From: a virus
Strand: one strand, 5' to 3'
DNA length: 64,000 bases
IMG/VR virus record: IMGVR_UViG_3300020463_002440
Span: 1 to 64,000 of that record
The stretch's first letter is position 1; each line of letters opens with the position of its first letter. This document shows positions 33,399 through 41,576 of the stretch, piece by piece. Both the position numbers and the translations under genes were made by a program. Below the pieces are notes generated by a model. The model was not told the origin of the DNA. It ran no database searches and worked only from the letters and a program-made list of their open reading frames with translations.

Positions 33399-33929
33399 AT
33401 GTTAAATGAAAAAAAATTAGTACAAGAAGCGCTGATGTTGGCAATCAAAGCCCATGAGGGTCAAAGACGGAAGTACACCGGCGAACCTTATTCCATACAT
33501 CCTATAGGTGTATCGAAAATAGTGGAATCTGTTGAGCATACTCCGGAGATGGTTGCAGCTGCATTATTACATGATGTAGTTGAAGATACTCCAGTTACCT
33601 TTCGAGAACTCAAAGATAAGTTTGGATCTACGGTAGCAGAATATGTTCACTACTGCACAAACGTTTCCGAAAAGGAAGATGGAAACCGTGCGTTTCGTAA
33701 AAAGATGGACGCAGACCATTTTGCATTAGGACCTCCAGAGTCTCAAACAATTAAGATCGCTGACCTAATACATAATAGTCAAACAATCATACCTTACGAT
33801 CAAAAGTTCTTCCATAAAGCATACAAGTACGAAAAGAAGTACATGATGGATGTTTTAACGAAGGCAGATCAATCCCTTAAAGATCAGGCGCAATCGATGC
33901 TTGACGAATCTTGGAATCCGGCCAAATAG
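33399..33929 (+). CDS. HD-domain (p)ppGpp hydrolase-like (SpoT/MESH1 type)
   Basis: 176 aa. The SpoT-type HD core is complete: AIKAHEGQRRKYTGEPYSIH (first metal His and substrate Arg/Lys), VAAALLHDVVEDTPVT (HD plus ED) and TIKIADLIHNSQT (distal Asp). It has no synthetase, TGS or ACT domain, which is the stand-alone small alarmone hydrolase architecture. It would remove ppGpp and relax stringent control during infection. The mRNA should be leaderless; a terminator overlaps its 3' end. Confidence 0.85.
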   Translation: MLNEKKLVQEALMLAIKAHEGQRRKYTGEPYSIHPIGVSKIVESVEHTPEMVAAALLHDVVEDTPVTFRELKDKFGSTVAEYVHYCTNVSEKEDGNRAFRKKMDADHFALGPPESQTIKIADLIHNSQTIIPYDQKFFHKAYKYEKKYMMDVLTKADQSLKDQAQSMLDESWNPAK

Positions 33930-33945
33930 GTCGGATTTCTTTCTA
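33915..33945 (+). terminator. Intrinsic terminator
   Basis: AATCCGGCC pairs with GGTCGGATT (one G-T pair) around AAATA, followed by TCTTTCT. The left arm overlaps the HD gene stop. Confidence 0.7.
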
Positions 33946-34012
33946 TATTCCAAAAAGTTCTAACAATATAACTATAAATTATAAAAAAGTTCATATTTCT
34001 TTATGAAAACTA

Positions 34013-34041
34013 TTGACATCATAACGAAACTATAGTATAAT
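34013..34041 (+). promoter_or_regulatory. Sigma-70-type promoter
   Basis: TTGACA 34013-34018, 17 nt (TCATAACGAAAC...), TATAAT 34036-34041, preceded by AAAACTA and followed by GGTTGTATAAATT. Confidence 0.85.
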
Positions 34042-34072
34042 GGTTGTATAAATTATGGAAAAGGTGGAAAAC

Positions 34073-34387
34073 ATGACAAAATTTGACAAACAACTATTTA
34101 CTTGGGATGGTATGTATCTCATGTATAGAGGAGATTTTGAAGGCTCCAAAACAATGGATGAAGTTCATCCTAACTGCCATCCTTCTTGGGTTGGTAAAGT
34201 AAAACCTTCTTTTATTGCTAGGTTCAAGTATGGTGCAAAGCCGTATAAATCTTACATCAATTGTATTACTGAAAATTATACAGTTGAAGAATACCTAAAA
34301 GTTTCAACCGAAAAAAGTCCTCTTGAAGCTGTTCAAGCTGTTGGATATTCAGGAAGAGGAAGATATTATTCAAGGAGTGCTGCATAA
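34073..34387 (+). CDS. Hypothetical early protein
   Basis: 104 aa from ATG 34073 (AAGGTGG 6 nt upstream; ATG 34055 would place the SD inside the gene). Aromatic- and Tyr-rich, no domain recognised; ends SGRGRYYSRSAA. First gene of a two-gene unit behind a strong promoter, consistent with host take-over function but unproven. Confidence 0.65.
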   Translation: MTKFDKQLFTWDGMYLMYRGDFEGSKTMDEVHPNCHPSWVGKVKPSFIARFKYGAKPYKSYINCITENYTVEEYLKVSTEKSPLEAVQAVGYSGRGRYYSRSAA

Positions 34388-34737
34388 TGAAAAATACATA
34401 TTGGGAAGAAAAAGGAACTTATCAAGAAATTTGCGATAAGCTTCAAGAAATGGTTCCAGTAAGTGGAGCTTGTTATAATATACCTGATGATGAAACGTCA
34501 GGCGTTAATAAACCACTTGATATGTTTCGTGAATCTGTTAATGCATATTACGATATTTTTAATAACGGTGGATGTAACTCCGCGACTCGTAGAGTTTCTT
34601 ACTACTTTCCTGGTGTTATGTCAGTCATTAATCGTAACTATAGAAACATTGATTGGGAACTCGTTGAAAGTATTGTGGAACCTATAATGGATAAGAGAGT
34701 TTTGCTCACAGCAAAAAAGATGAATTTATTTTCATAA
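34387..34737 (+). CDS. Hypothetical early protein
   Basis: 116 aa, TAATG-coupled to the preceding gene. Contains two Cys (GACYNI, GGCNSA) and RRVSYYFPGVM; no family recognised. Directly followed by another promoter. Confidence 0.65.
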   Translation: MKNTYWEEKGTYQEICDKLQEMVPVSGACYNIPDDETSGVNKPLDMFRESVNAYYDIFNNGGCNSATRRVSYYFPGVMSVINRNYRNIDWELVESIVEPIMDKRVLLTAKKMNLFS

Positions 34738-34742
34738 AACTA

Positions 34743-34771
34743 TTGACATTCATTATGAAACCATATATAAT
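34743..34771 (+). promoter_or_regulatory. Sigma-70-type promoter
   Basis: TTGACA 34743-34748, spacer with the palindrome TTCATTATGAA (17 nt), TATAAT 34766-34771. Leader GGAAAAAGGAATAAA before ATG 34800. Confidence 0.85.
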
Positions 34772-34799
34772 GGTACTATAAATTGGAAAAAGGAATAAA

Positions 34800-35183
34800 A
34801 TGGAAAATTACATTGTAAAACAAATTAAGATCCCAGAGGCAGAAGAGGAATATCCAAATCTGTATGGGTGGAACGGAGCTGAGGAGAAATCACCAGCTTG
34901 GAAAGCAAAGCTTGAGTCTATGCATTTTAGACAAGAGGATAAGTTTGATATAAACAACTTACCTTATTATCAAGATTGCTACGAGGTTCAAGCGCAATGC
35001 TTGGATAGTGTATTTAGAATCACAAACCTATGGGATGAACCTGATGCAGTGTTCACCATTCAAGTTGGTCATAGTACTTCAGTCGGTGATATCATCGTTG
35101 AGAAAAGTACAGGAGATCATTACATGGTTTGTAATTTTGGATTTAAATTGTTAGGCGTTACTGAGGTACAGAAAGTTGCTTAA
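34800..35183 (+). CDS. Hypothetical early protein
   Basis: 127 aa, acidic, beta-rich C-terminus (FTIQVGHSTSVGDIIVEKST, then DHYMVCNFGFKLLGVTE). No family recognised. SD AAGGA 5-9 nt upstream. Small, strongly driven early-type gene. Confidence 0.65.
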   Translation: MENYIVKQIKIPEAEEEYPNLYGWNGAEEKSPAWKAKLESMHFRQEDKFDINNLPYYQDCYEVQAQCLDSVFRITNLWDEPDAVFTIQVGHSTSVGDIIVEKSTGDHYMVCNFGFKLLGVTEVQKVA

Positions 35184-35187
35184 GGAA

Positions 35188-35334
35188 ATGTTTACCTTTT
35201 TGGATGATCTCCGTGCAAGCGGCAAGATCAATATGTTTGGAGCGCCGACGGCTTTACAAGAAGCTTTCGGTATAACAAAAGAAGAGTCATTCGAAGTCTT
35301 TAAGGCTTGGACTGACACATTTAATAATAAGTGA
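35188..35334 (+). CDS. Conserved 48-aa phage microprotein
   Basis: Translates to MFTFLDDLRASGKINMFGAP and EAFGITKEESFEVFKAW, a pattern seen repeatedly in unrelated phages (small protein with FLDxLRxSGxINMFGA). AAGG just upstream. Function unknown. Confidence 0.7.
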   Translation: MFTFLDDLRASGKINMFGAPTALQEAFGITKEESFEVFKAWTDTFNNK

Positions 35335-35346
35335 GGAAAATATATT

Positions 35347-36312
35347 ATGGCACATGAATTAGAAATTGTGAATGGTGTAGCAAACATGGCTTATCGTCAA
35401 TCGTCAGGAGTACCCTGGCATGGACTTGGAACTCCAGTTGAAGATGGCATGTCACCTATCGAAATGATGAAGGCTGCAAATCTTGATTGGACAGTGTCCA
35501 AGAAAAAATCATTCGTTGAAATCAACGGAGAAAATGTAGAAACAGGTCAGGAAGCTTTAGTTCGCGACAGCGACGGTAAGATTCTGACAAATGTTTCTGG
35601 TAATTGGAAACCTTGTCAAAACCAAGAAGCTTTTGAATTCTTTAATGAGTTCGTAAATGCTGAAGGTGCTAACTCTATGGAGATGGACACAGCAGGTAGT
35701 TTAAAAGACGGTCAAATCGTTTTTGCAGCTGCTAATGTAAATGACGGGTTTACACTCGCAGGTGGAGACGAAGTAAAAGGATATCTTTTATTCTCAAATC
35801 CGCATGTATACGGAAAGTCAATCGATGTTAAATTCGTAATGACAAGAGTTGTTTGTAACAATACTCTTTCTATGGCTTTAACTGAAAGAGGTCAACCTGC
35901 CGTAAGGTTATCTCATAGAAATCATTTCAATCCTGAAATGGTTAAAGAGTTACTTGGTATCTCACACAATCGTGTTGAGCAATTCCAACAAGCTGCTGAG
36001 TTCCTTTCTTCAAAAAGGTATTCTGATTCTGCTTACAAGACATTCCTTGCTCAAGTATTTGGTACTTCTAATCAAGAAGGTAAAGTTCTATCAAGAACTG
36101 CTGAACGTGCATTGGAAGTTGTTGATACTCAACCAGGAGCAAATATGTCACCAGGAACATGGTGGAATGCTTATAACTCAGTAACCTATATGACTGACCA
36201 CGAAATGGGTAGGTCTGCGGATACAAGAGCTGCTGCTGCTTGGTTCGGACATAACGCAAAGAGAAAGCTTGATGCTCTCAATCTTGCGGTTGAAATGGCG
36301 GAGGCTGCATAA
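35347..36312 (+). CDS. DUF932 phage/plasmid-like protein (TIGR03299)
   Basis: 321 aa. Recognised by the N-terminus with MAYRQSSGVPWHGLGTPV, the middle VTRVVCNNTLSMAL and a C-terminal WWNAYNSVTYMTDHE. The family is widespread in phages and plasmids; its function is not established. SD AGGA about 13 nt upstream; followed by tandem hairpins. Confidence 0.85.
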   Translation: MAHELEIVNGVANMAYRQSSGVPWHGLGTPVEDGMSPIEMMKAANLDWTVSKKKSFVEINGENVETGQEALVRDSDGKILTNVSGNWKPCQNQEAFEFFNEFVNAEGANSMEMDTAGSLKDGQIVFAAANVNDGFTLAGGDEVKGYLLFSNPHVYGKSIDVKFVMTRVVCNNTLSMALTERGQPAVRLSHRNHFNPEMVKELLGISHNRVEQFQQAAEFLSSKRYSDSAYKTFLAQVFGTSNQEGKVLSRTAERALEVVDTQPGANMSPGTWWNAYNSVTYMTDHEMGRSADTRAAAAWFGHNAKRKLDALNLAVEMAEAA

Positions 36313-36338
36313 GCAGCTTCCATTTTCATGGAATTTAA
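36304..36338 (+). terminator. Tandem hairpins, terminator-like
   Basis: GCTGC-ATAA-GCAGC immediately followed by TTCCAT-TTTC-ATGGAA and TTTAATTT. The first overlaps the DUF932 stop. Confidence 0.5.
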
Positions 36339-36351
36339 TTTATCACAGCTA

Positions 36352-36380
36352 TTGACATTCATAAAGAACTATTGTATAAT
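36352..36380 (+). promoter_or_regulatory. Sigma-70-type promoter with flanking inverted repeat
   Basis: TTGACA 36352-36357, TTCATAAAGAA spacer (17 nt), TATAAT 36375-36380. ACAGCTAT (36346-36353) and ATAGCTGT (36380-36387) are perfect complements flanking the core. Confidence 0.85.
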
Positions 36381-36411
36381 AGCTGTATAAATTAAATTAA
36401 TTGGAGAAGAT

Positions 36412-36765
36412 ATGAAATTTGATAATAATGGAAAAGTGAGAACAGATGCCTATGTAGGAACATTTGCTACTGATGATGCAGCAGGAATGCTGGAAGTTGA
36501 GTCAATTAAAACCTTTGTTAAAAATATGAACAAAGAACTTAAATACCTTGACGCAAGAGATAAGAGAAACATGCCGATTAGGTTTAGAACTACTCTTAAA
36601 GCAAGAAAGCCAATTAATAAAATAAGACATTTTAGAACTGGACAACTCAGAGGTTATTCATACCACGGAGATGTTCTTGGTGGAATGGCAAATGCTGGAG
36701 CTGTTGATGTTTACATTCACAGAAATCTAACTGATGCCATGTGGAAACAAAGAGTGATGGCATGA
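36412..36765 (+). CDS. Hypothetical basic protein
   Basis: 117 aa, Lys/Arg-rich (MPIRFRTTLKARKPINKIRH); no domain recognised. SD GGAGA 6 nt upstream. ATGA-type overlap with the next frame. Confidence 0.65.
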   Translation: MKFDNNGKVRTDAYVGTFATDDAAGMLEVESIKTFVKNMNKELKYLDARDKRNMPIRFRTTLKARKPINKIRHFRTGQLRGYSYHGDVLGGMANAGAVDVYIHRNLTDAMWKQRVMA

Positions 36766-36881
36766 AGATAAAGATTGAAGTAGAACTTGATACTGATAGA
36801 GATGCTCATGAAATAGAACAACTTATTGATATCGTAGAAAAAATCAAAGAAAAAGCAAAAGAGGTAATAGAAGATGAGTAA
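36762..36881 (+). CDS. 39-aa acidic/helical microprotein
   Basis: ATG 36762 overlaps the previous stop and the end overlaps the epimerase start. MKIKIEVELDTDRDAHEIEQ then a Lys/Glu helix. Coupling on both sides supports it. Confidence 0.5.
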   Translation: MKIKIEVELDTDRDAHEIEQLIDIVEKIKEKAKEVIEDE

Positions 36882-37887
36882 GATTCTTATTACGGGTGGT
36901 ACTGGGTTTGTGGGAACAAACCTTTTGCCTATGTTAATTGAAAACGGTCATGAGGTTGTCTTGGTTGATAATCTTGCACAATCCGTTTATGTACCAGAGT
37001 TTCATCGAGCAGCAAACTTTTATCTTGCTGATATTCGCGATGCAAACATGATGAATAAAATTTTTGAAGCTGAAAAGCCTGATATGGTATTTCACTTTGG
37101 TGGTTTGGTTTCTATATATGACTGTCATAATGACCCAGTAGATGCAGCAGAGAATAATATCATTGGTTCTATCAATGTATTTAATGCAGCTCTTAATAGT
37201 GGTTGTGATAGAGTTATATTTTCAGAAACTTCAGCAGTATATGAAAATGTTGAATTACCTGAGAGTGGATATCAAGAAGGTTCTTCAGATCCTACAACTT
37301 TCTATGCAGCTTCAAAAGCATCAGTTGCTTTGATAGCAGATAGTTATGCTAGGACAAGAGGATTAAAATATACTGCATTAAGGTATTTTAATATCGCAGG
37401 ACCAATACAAGATTATAAGAGAACTGTACCTCCTCTATTCGCAGGAGTTGCACTTAGACTATTAGGTGGTAATAATCCAATCATATTTGGAGACGGTACA
37501 CGTAGACGAGATTTTATACACGTTGATGATGTAAATCGTTTTCACTTACAATGTCTAACTGACGAAAGAACAATTGGAGAGACCTTTAATCTAGGTATGA
37601 ATCAATCTCATTCTCTATACGAAATATCAGAAATTATTTGGGATTACCTTAAAGATGAAACAAGTCTATCTAACCTAGAATATGACCAACTTCCAGAGAT
37701 CAATGGAGAAGCTCATACAATTTTTGCTAATATTGATAAGGCAAATGAATTAGGCTGGGTCCCAGAAAAGACGATACAAGATGCTATTTATGATACGATA
37801 GATTACCTGAAGAACGAAATAACAGAAGGTAATGTGAATCCAGAAGGCTTTATGGCTGATATTGATACAGATTCCGTAAAAATATAG
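36874..37887 (+). CDS. NAD-dependent nucleotide-sugar epimerase/dehydratase (GalE-like SDR)
   Basis: 337 aa, typical for extended SDRs. Rossmann motif ITGGTGFVGTNLLP, FHFGGLVSIYDCHNDP, FSETSAVYEN, and the catalytic YAASK. The substrate is probably a UDP- or dTDP-sugar; GalE-type activity is most likely but not proven. It may provide sugars to the two glycosyltransferases at 27-28.7 kb. Confidence 0.85.
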   Translation: MSKILITGGTGFVGTNLLPMLIENGHEVVLVDNLAQSVYVPEFHRAANFYLADIRDANMMNKIFEAEKPDMVFHFGGLVSIYDCHNDPVDAAENNIIGSINVFNAALNSGCDRVIFSETSAVYENVELPESGYQEGSSDPTTFYAASKASVALIADSYARTRGLKYTALRYFNIAGPIQDYKRTVPPLFAGVALRLLGGNNPIIFGDGTRRRDFIHVDDVNRFHLQCLTDERTIGETFNLGMNQSHSLYEISEIIWDYLKDETSLSNLEYDQLPEINGEAHTIFANIDKANELGWVPEKTIQDAIYDTIDYLKNEITEGNVNPEGFMADIDTDSVKI

Positions 37888-37926
37888 CAACTATTAAAAA
37901 AAGTTAGTTTATTTTCATAAAAACTA

Positions 37927-37955
37927 TTGACATTCATTATGATATAGAGTATAAT
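37927..37955 (+). promoter_or_regulatory. Sigma-70-type promoter
   Basis: TTGACA 37927-37932, TTCATTATGAT in the spacer (17 nt), TATAAT 37950-37955; AACTATT and AATAGTT flank the core as an inverted repeat. Confidence 0.85.
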
Positions 37956-37987
37956 AGTTGTATAATTTGAAAGGAAAAGGAGAAATT

Positions 37988-38482
37988 ATGAAAATCGTTA
38001 TTCAAACTCAATACCGCGAAAACTATGCGGCTCACAACGAGGACTATGTCCATGGGGTTTCTGAACCTTATTGGAAGTTCAAAGGTGGCGACACGTATGT
38101 CGTAAGTTGTAGTTTGGCCGACGCCCAAGATTCTTTCTTTAGGCAAGCTGCTATGGATGCAGTTACTTTCTCTAATGAGGCTGCTGAGGAATATGTACTT
38201 GATTACAATATTCTTGATGACGCAGACTTTTCTATCAAAGACCACATTCAAGACTGGGAGACTCCTACAAACCTTTGGTTTGATGGTGAGAACTTCTGTG
38301 CTACCAAGATCACTCACAATGATGAGTTCGGTTATATGAGATCTGAAATTAAGGGTAAGACTGAGTCTTGGATTATCACTAAAGAGAACAATAGGTCTAA
38401 ATACGAATGTTCCTTTATTGTAGAAAGTGGTGATGAACTGTCTAGTTCTGAGCTTAAAGCATATTTAGCAGAGGCAGCGTAA
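37988..38482 (+). CDS. Hypothetical early protein
   Basis: 164 aa from ATG 37988 (AAGGAG about 7 nt upstream); the longer TTG frame is rejected because it would include the promoter -10 region. MKIVIQTQYRENYAAHNEDY then acidic, Trp/Tyr-rich. I recall similar proteins in marine T4-like phages but no function. Confidence 0.7.
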   Translation: MKIVIQTQYRENYAAHNEDYVHGVSEPYWKFKGGDTYVVSCSLADAQDSFFRQAAMDAVTFSNEAAEEYVLDYNILDDADFSIKDHIQDWETPTNLWFDGENFCATKITHNDEFGYMRSEIKGKTESWIITKENNRSKYECSFIVESGDELSSSELKAYLAEAA

Positions 38483-38483
38483 T

Positions 38484-38714
38484 ATGTATATTGAAAAAGA
38501 AACTAATAAAATTGCCGACACACTTTTAACAGTCGGTTTTGGAATAGTAGTGCTATTGCTTGTTTTTATAGCACTCGTTAACACGACATCAATACCTGAT
38601 GTTCACATATCACATTCAACAGGAGAATGCGTTAAAGTAATAAATTACGATGAAAGGTTTATCTACAACTGTAGTAACTACCCTTCAAAGTACAATCACA
38701 TATGGGTGAAATAA
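38484..38714 (+). CDS. Small single-span membrane protein
   Basis: 76 aa; membrane segment at ~residues 14-32 (TVGFGIVVLLLVFIALVNTT), then a short domain with two Cys (GECVKV, IYNCSN) that could form a disulfide outside the cytoplasm. Two nt after the previous stop. Confidence 0.65.
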   Translation: MYIEKETNKIADTLLTVGFGIVVLLLVFIALVNTTSIPDVHISHSTGECVKVINYDERFIYNCSNYPSKYNHIWVK

Positions 38715-38908
38715 TGGAAATAATAACAGGAATCTTGGCTTGTATTATAATGGGCTTGTTTACTTACATCGGAGTTCACATTCAAGAAGAAAGAAGACAA
38801 GGTAATCATATACCTTTACTATGGGAAGAAGGCGGTTTCTTTAAAAGAACCAAAAGAAAAATATTTGACAAGTCAGATCTTAAATATAGAGATGGAGACA
38901 ATACATGA
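38714..38908 (+). CDS. Small single-span membrane protein
   Basis: 64 aa from ATG 38714 (TAATG overlap, GGGTGA 5-10 nt upstream; ATG 38702 is the alternative). Membrane span MEIITGILACIIMGLFTYIG, then basic cytoplasmic tail. Function unknown. Confidence 0.6.
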   Translation: MEIITGILACIIMGLFTYIGVHIQEERRQGNHIPLLWEEGGFFKRTKRKIFDKSDLKYRDGDNT

Positions 38909-39114
38909 GACCTTTAATTGAATATTGGAATGATAGTATTGATTCTATCTCAAATTTAACAGATTGGAAATATGTTGGAAAAGTAGTTTTAGTTTTCCTA
39001 CCAGTTATTTTCTTTACTGTTTGGTATTATACATTAAAAGGTATTTGGCTTTCAACTGAGTACATCAATAAGCAAGGCGATAAATTTCTAAAATGGTTTA
39101 TACAAGATGATTGA
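38905..39114 (+). CDS. Small membrane protein
   Basis: 69 aa with one central span (VGKVVLVFLPVIFFTVWYYT). Overlaps neighbours by 4 and 8 nt. Unknown. Confidence 0.6.
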   Translation: MRPLIEYWNDSIDSISNLTDWKYVGKVVLVFLPVIFFTVWYYTLKGIWLSTEYINKQGDKFLKWFIQDD

Positions 39115-39430
39115 AATATTAAAAGAAATTACTGAATGGGATTGCTATAAAGTTAATAATGGCTTTTATCATATTAACGGTGCAGGACAATTAGTTGCAC
39201 ATCAACCTGAAGGTGGTGAATTGAAAGTTTTTAAAACACCTATCAAAAACTTCTCTAAATCAAGACGTAAGTTTTTAAAGGTCGGAGATTATCAAGAAAA
39301 GAATAATCTCGGAGGTATTCCTGTGAAAGGCAGTAATGGGAATACATATTATATTGTGGACGGTAAATGTTCTTGTAAAGGATTTCAGTTCCGCGGAGAT
39401 TGTAAACACATAAGGAGCTTGGCAGCATGA
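39107..39430 (+). CDS. SWIM zinc-finger protein
   Basis: 107 aa. The C-terminus has the SWIM pattern CxCxnCxH: KCSCKGFQFRGDCKHI. SWIM fingers mediate DNA or protein binding. The N-terminal ~60 residues form an unrecognised alpha/beta region. Overlapping genes on both sides. Confidence 0.8.
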   Translation: MIEILKEITEWDCYKVNNGFYHINGAGQLVAHQPEGGELKVFKTPIKNFSKSRRKFLKVGDYQEKNNLGGIPVKGSNGNTYYIVDGKCSCKGFQFRGDCKHIRSLAA

Positions 39431-39750
39431 AAAGATTATTACAAAAAGGAACGATATTTATAGTAGACAGTTGGAGACTAGTAATGGATGCAAGGTATAA
39501 TCCATTAAGGTTTATACCAGATCCAAGTTTACAAATGTATTTTACATTAGTGCTATTTACTGTGTGGAGTGTATACTTCGGTTTCGTTGCGACATTTTAT
39601 ATGGGATGGTTAGGATATCAAACACTAACAAGTATTGCAGTACATATTGGAGTTATATTTCCAATTGCATTTACAAATGCGGTCTTTTTAGATGCTGAAA
39701 GAAACGGTTCAAAATGGTTACAAAATTGGAGAAAGAAAGATGAATTATGA
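39427..39750 (+). CDS. Small membrane protein
   Basis: 107 aa, two hydrophobic segments (~37-60 and ~66-85: MYFTLVLFTVWSVYFGFVAT and IAVHIGVIFPIAFTNAVFL). Overlaps the SWIM gene by 4 nt. Unknown. Confidence 0.6.
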   Translation: MKRLLQKGTIFIVDSWRLVMDARYNPLRFIPDPSLQMYFTLVLFTVWSVYFGFVATFYMGWLGYQTLTSIAVHIGVIFPIAFTNAVFLDAERNGSKWLQNWRKKDEL

Positions 39751-40129
39751 TTCTATAGAATTTGCTACAAGGGAAAACTTTATTAGGCAATACTTTAATG
39801 CATTTAGTAATAAAGACATTGATGCTTTAGAAAAAATGTTTGATAAAGATGTTACTCTAACAGATTGGGATATATCTGCTGAAGGTATTCTACCTGTCTG
39901 CAGAGCAAATGAACAAATCTTTAATTCTGTATTAAGGATTACTGCTATTCCTGAAGAGATTATTATTGACGGTAATAATGTTTGTGCATTGTTAACTATT
40001 GAAGTAATCACTGAAGGAACAGATCCAATAAACGATTTCGCAGAAAACCACGAAACACTTAAGGTCGTAGATTTAATAACGCTGACTAATGACTTTAAGA
40101 TTAAATCAATATCAGCGTTTAAACAATAA
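39740..40129 (+). CDS. NTF2/SnoaL-like protein
   Basis: 129 aa from ATG 39740 with GGAGAAAGAAAG upstream. The alpha+beta cone pattern of NTF2-like proteins is apparent: ENFIRQYFNAFSNKDIDALE, KMFDKDVTLTDWD, then strands ending KIKSISAFKQ. The fold serves enzymes and binding proteins alike, so no reaction is assigned. Confidence 0.65.
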   Translation: MNYDSIEFATRENFIRQYFNAFSNKDIDALEKMFDKDVTLTDWDISAEGILPVCRANEQIFNSVLRITAIPEEIIIDGNNVCALLTIEVITEGTDPINDFAENHETLKVVDLITLTNDFKIKSISAFKQ

Positions 40130-40131
40130 GT

Positions 40132-40308
40132 ATGGACGAAAGAATCTTAAAAGAGATACGACTCGCAAGAAATTTAGCAAGAGAAATACAATGGGTTATA
40201 GATTCTGGTGGTGTAATGCCAGTTCAGATTCGTAACCAATTTGATCCTCTTAAAAAGTTTTATGATGAGTGTATAGCAGAAGAAGAAAGTATTTTTTACA
40301 GTATGTAA
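40132..40308 (+). CDS. 58-aa soluble microprotein
   Basis: Starts 2 nt after the previous stop: MDERILKEIRLARNLAREIQ, helical and charged. No domain. Confidence 0.5.
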   Translation: MDERILKEIRLARNLAREIQWVIDSGGVMPVQIRNQFDPLKKFYDECIAEEESIFYSM

Positions 40309-40400
40309 AATATATCATATTTTTATAAGTAGTTATTCATTCCGGTTATATATACTTGTATAGGCCAAGTGAAATTCTTGGTTTAGTAACGTGGATAAAT

Positions 40401-40496
40401 ATGAGCTTTGAAAAAATTAAAGATGGTGCAGAACTTGCAGTTCTTGTCATGATCTTCTGTCTATCAATCAGTGGTGTAAGTCCAAGTTTATTATAA
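40401..40496 (+). CDS. 31-aa hydrophobic microprotein
   Basis: MSFEKIKDGAELAVLVMIFC then LSISGVSPSLL. A membrane-like span; GATAAATA overlaps its start (late-like element). Region 40309-40640 otherwise holds only a CCAAG/CTTGG hairpin near 40375 and the next small frame. Confidence 0.4.
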   Translation: MSFEKIKDGAELAVLVMIFCLSISGVSPSLL

Positions 40497-40516
40497 TAAA
40501 AAATCAGAGGTGGACC

Positions 40517-40624
40517 ATGAGGCAATTCGTAAGACGGGTTGTACTCAGCGAAATCTGTATCGAGTGTATGTTAATTCTTATGTTTATGGGAACAACAATT
40601 TACAGCATAAGTACGATTGTATAA
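40517..40624 (+). CDS. 35-aa microprotein
   Basis: MRQFVRRVVLSEICIECMLI then LMFMGTTIYSISTIV; basic N-terminus and a membrane-like span. AGAGGTGG lies about 5 nt upstream. Directly followed by a strong terminator. Confidence 0.45.
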   Translation: MRQFVRRVVLSEICIECMLILMFMGTTIYSISTIV

Positions 40625-40646
40625 CCTGAGTGCAATCTAACCGGTT

Positions 40647-40672
40647 AAGGGAGTTGAAAGGCTCCCTTTTTT
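40647..40672 (+). terminator. Intrinsic terminator at the convergent junction
   Basis: AAGGGAG pairs with CTCCCTT around a GAAA-containing loop, followed by T6. It ends the plus-strand run and abuts the stop of the minus-strand late operon. Confidence 0.85.
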
Positions 40673-41000
40673 ATTGTGTATGTTTTTTAGCAATTGCTAT
40701 TGCTTCTTCTACTGTATACGGACTACTATGTGCCAATGGTGCTTTCGTTTCGGTTATGTTTGGAAAAACATCTGATAGTCTTGCATTGATTTCAAAGAAT
40801 GGTATTTGCTCAGGTGGTAATTCATCTTCACTCCATATTGCTTCAACAGGACATTCAGGAACACAAAGACCACAATCAATACATTCATCAGGATGTATTA
40901 CTAAAAAATCAGGTCCTTCATAAAAGCAGTCAACAGGACATACTTCCACACATTTAGTATCTTTACATCCGACACAAGGACTACCTACTACAAAAGCCAT
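40671..41000 (-). CDS. fdxA: 7Fe ferredoxin (FdxA type)
   Basis: 109 aa. Cys pattern of [3Fe-4S][4Fe-4S] ferredoxins: [19 protein letters not shown] at the start and [18 protein letters not shown] following, with the FdxA C-terminal extension. It is a low-potential electron carrier. It is the last gene of the late curli/haem/cyclase operon; the electron acceptor is unknown. Confidence 0.9.
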   Translation of the reverse strand: MAFVVGSPCVGCKDTKCVEVCPVDCFYEGPDFLVIHPDECIDCGLCVPECPVEAIWSEDELPPEQIPFFEINARLSDVFPNITETKAPLAHSSPYTVEEAIAIAKKHTQ

Positions 41001-41006
41001 AACGAA

Positions 41007-41576
41007 TTATCTCTTAGGACATCTAATTTTTGCTTTTTTGGTTATCTTATAATTATTATATGCTACCAAGCCAGTCAAAGCAGCTGACATAAATTTCCAT
41101 TCATTCCACATTAGTTCACCATATTCTTCATCAGCATAAAACACGTTACTCACAGCCCAGATAACACTACCTTTTAAAGCAATCATCTCGCCAACTTCTG
41201 GGACTGGTGGTAATAAAGGATTTGCTTCTTCAATACATGAATACTTAACTCCTTCATAAGTCGTATATACATCTGCTATATGTGCTGTCCAAAATAAAAC
41301 ATTAACTAATAATTTATCCTTATTACTATGTTGCATAACAAATTCATTAAAACTTAATTCACCAAGTATTAACGTAGGTTCTTTATATTGAGGTAAGGTT
41401 TGAACTCTTCTAACTGTTTCGTCACTATAAGGAGCGTGATGTCCTAATCTGATAAGTTCTTTTGTTGCTTCAGAGAGTTCTGATAATAATGGGTCTTTTG
41501 GAACATATGCTTGTGCAGGAATTATAAAACATAATCCTAAAATAAGACTACTTAGTAGTCGCGATAAAAACACCAT
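41007..41576 (-). CDS. Exported protein with DUF5658-like domain
   Basis: 189 aa. Signal peptide (residues ~1-23, LLSSLILGLCFIIPAQAYV). Residues ~95-165 (HIADVYTTYEGVKYSCIEEA, then NPLLPP and ALKGSVIWAVSNV) resemble the DUF5658 family. Starts 29 nt inside the cyclase gene, so the two are translated together. Periplasmic role unknown. Confidence 0.65.
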   Translation of the reverse strand: MVFLSRLLSSLILGLCFIIPAQAYVPKDPLLSELSEATKELIRLGHHAPYSDETVRRVQTLPQYKEPTLILGELSFNEFVMQHSNKDKLLVNVLFWTAHIADVYTTYEGVKYSCIEEANPLLPPVPEVGEMIALKGSVIWAVSNVFYADEEYGELMWNEWKFMSAALTGLVAYNNYKITKKAKIRCPKR

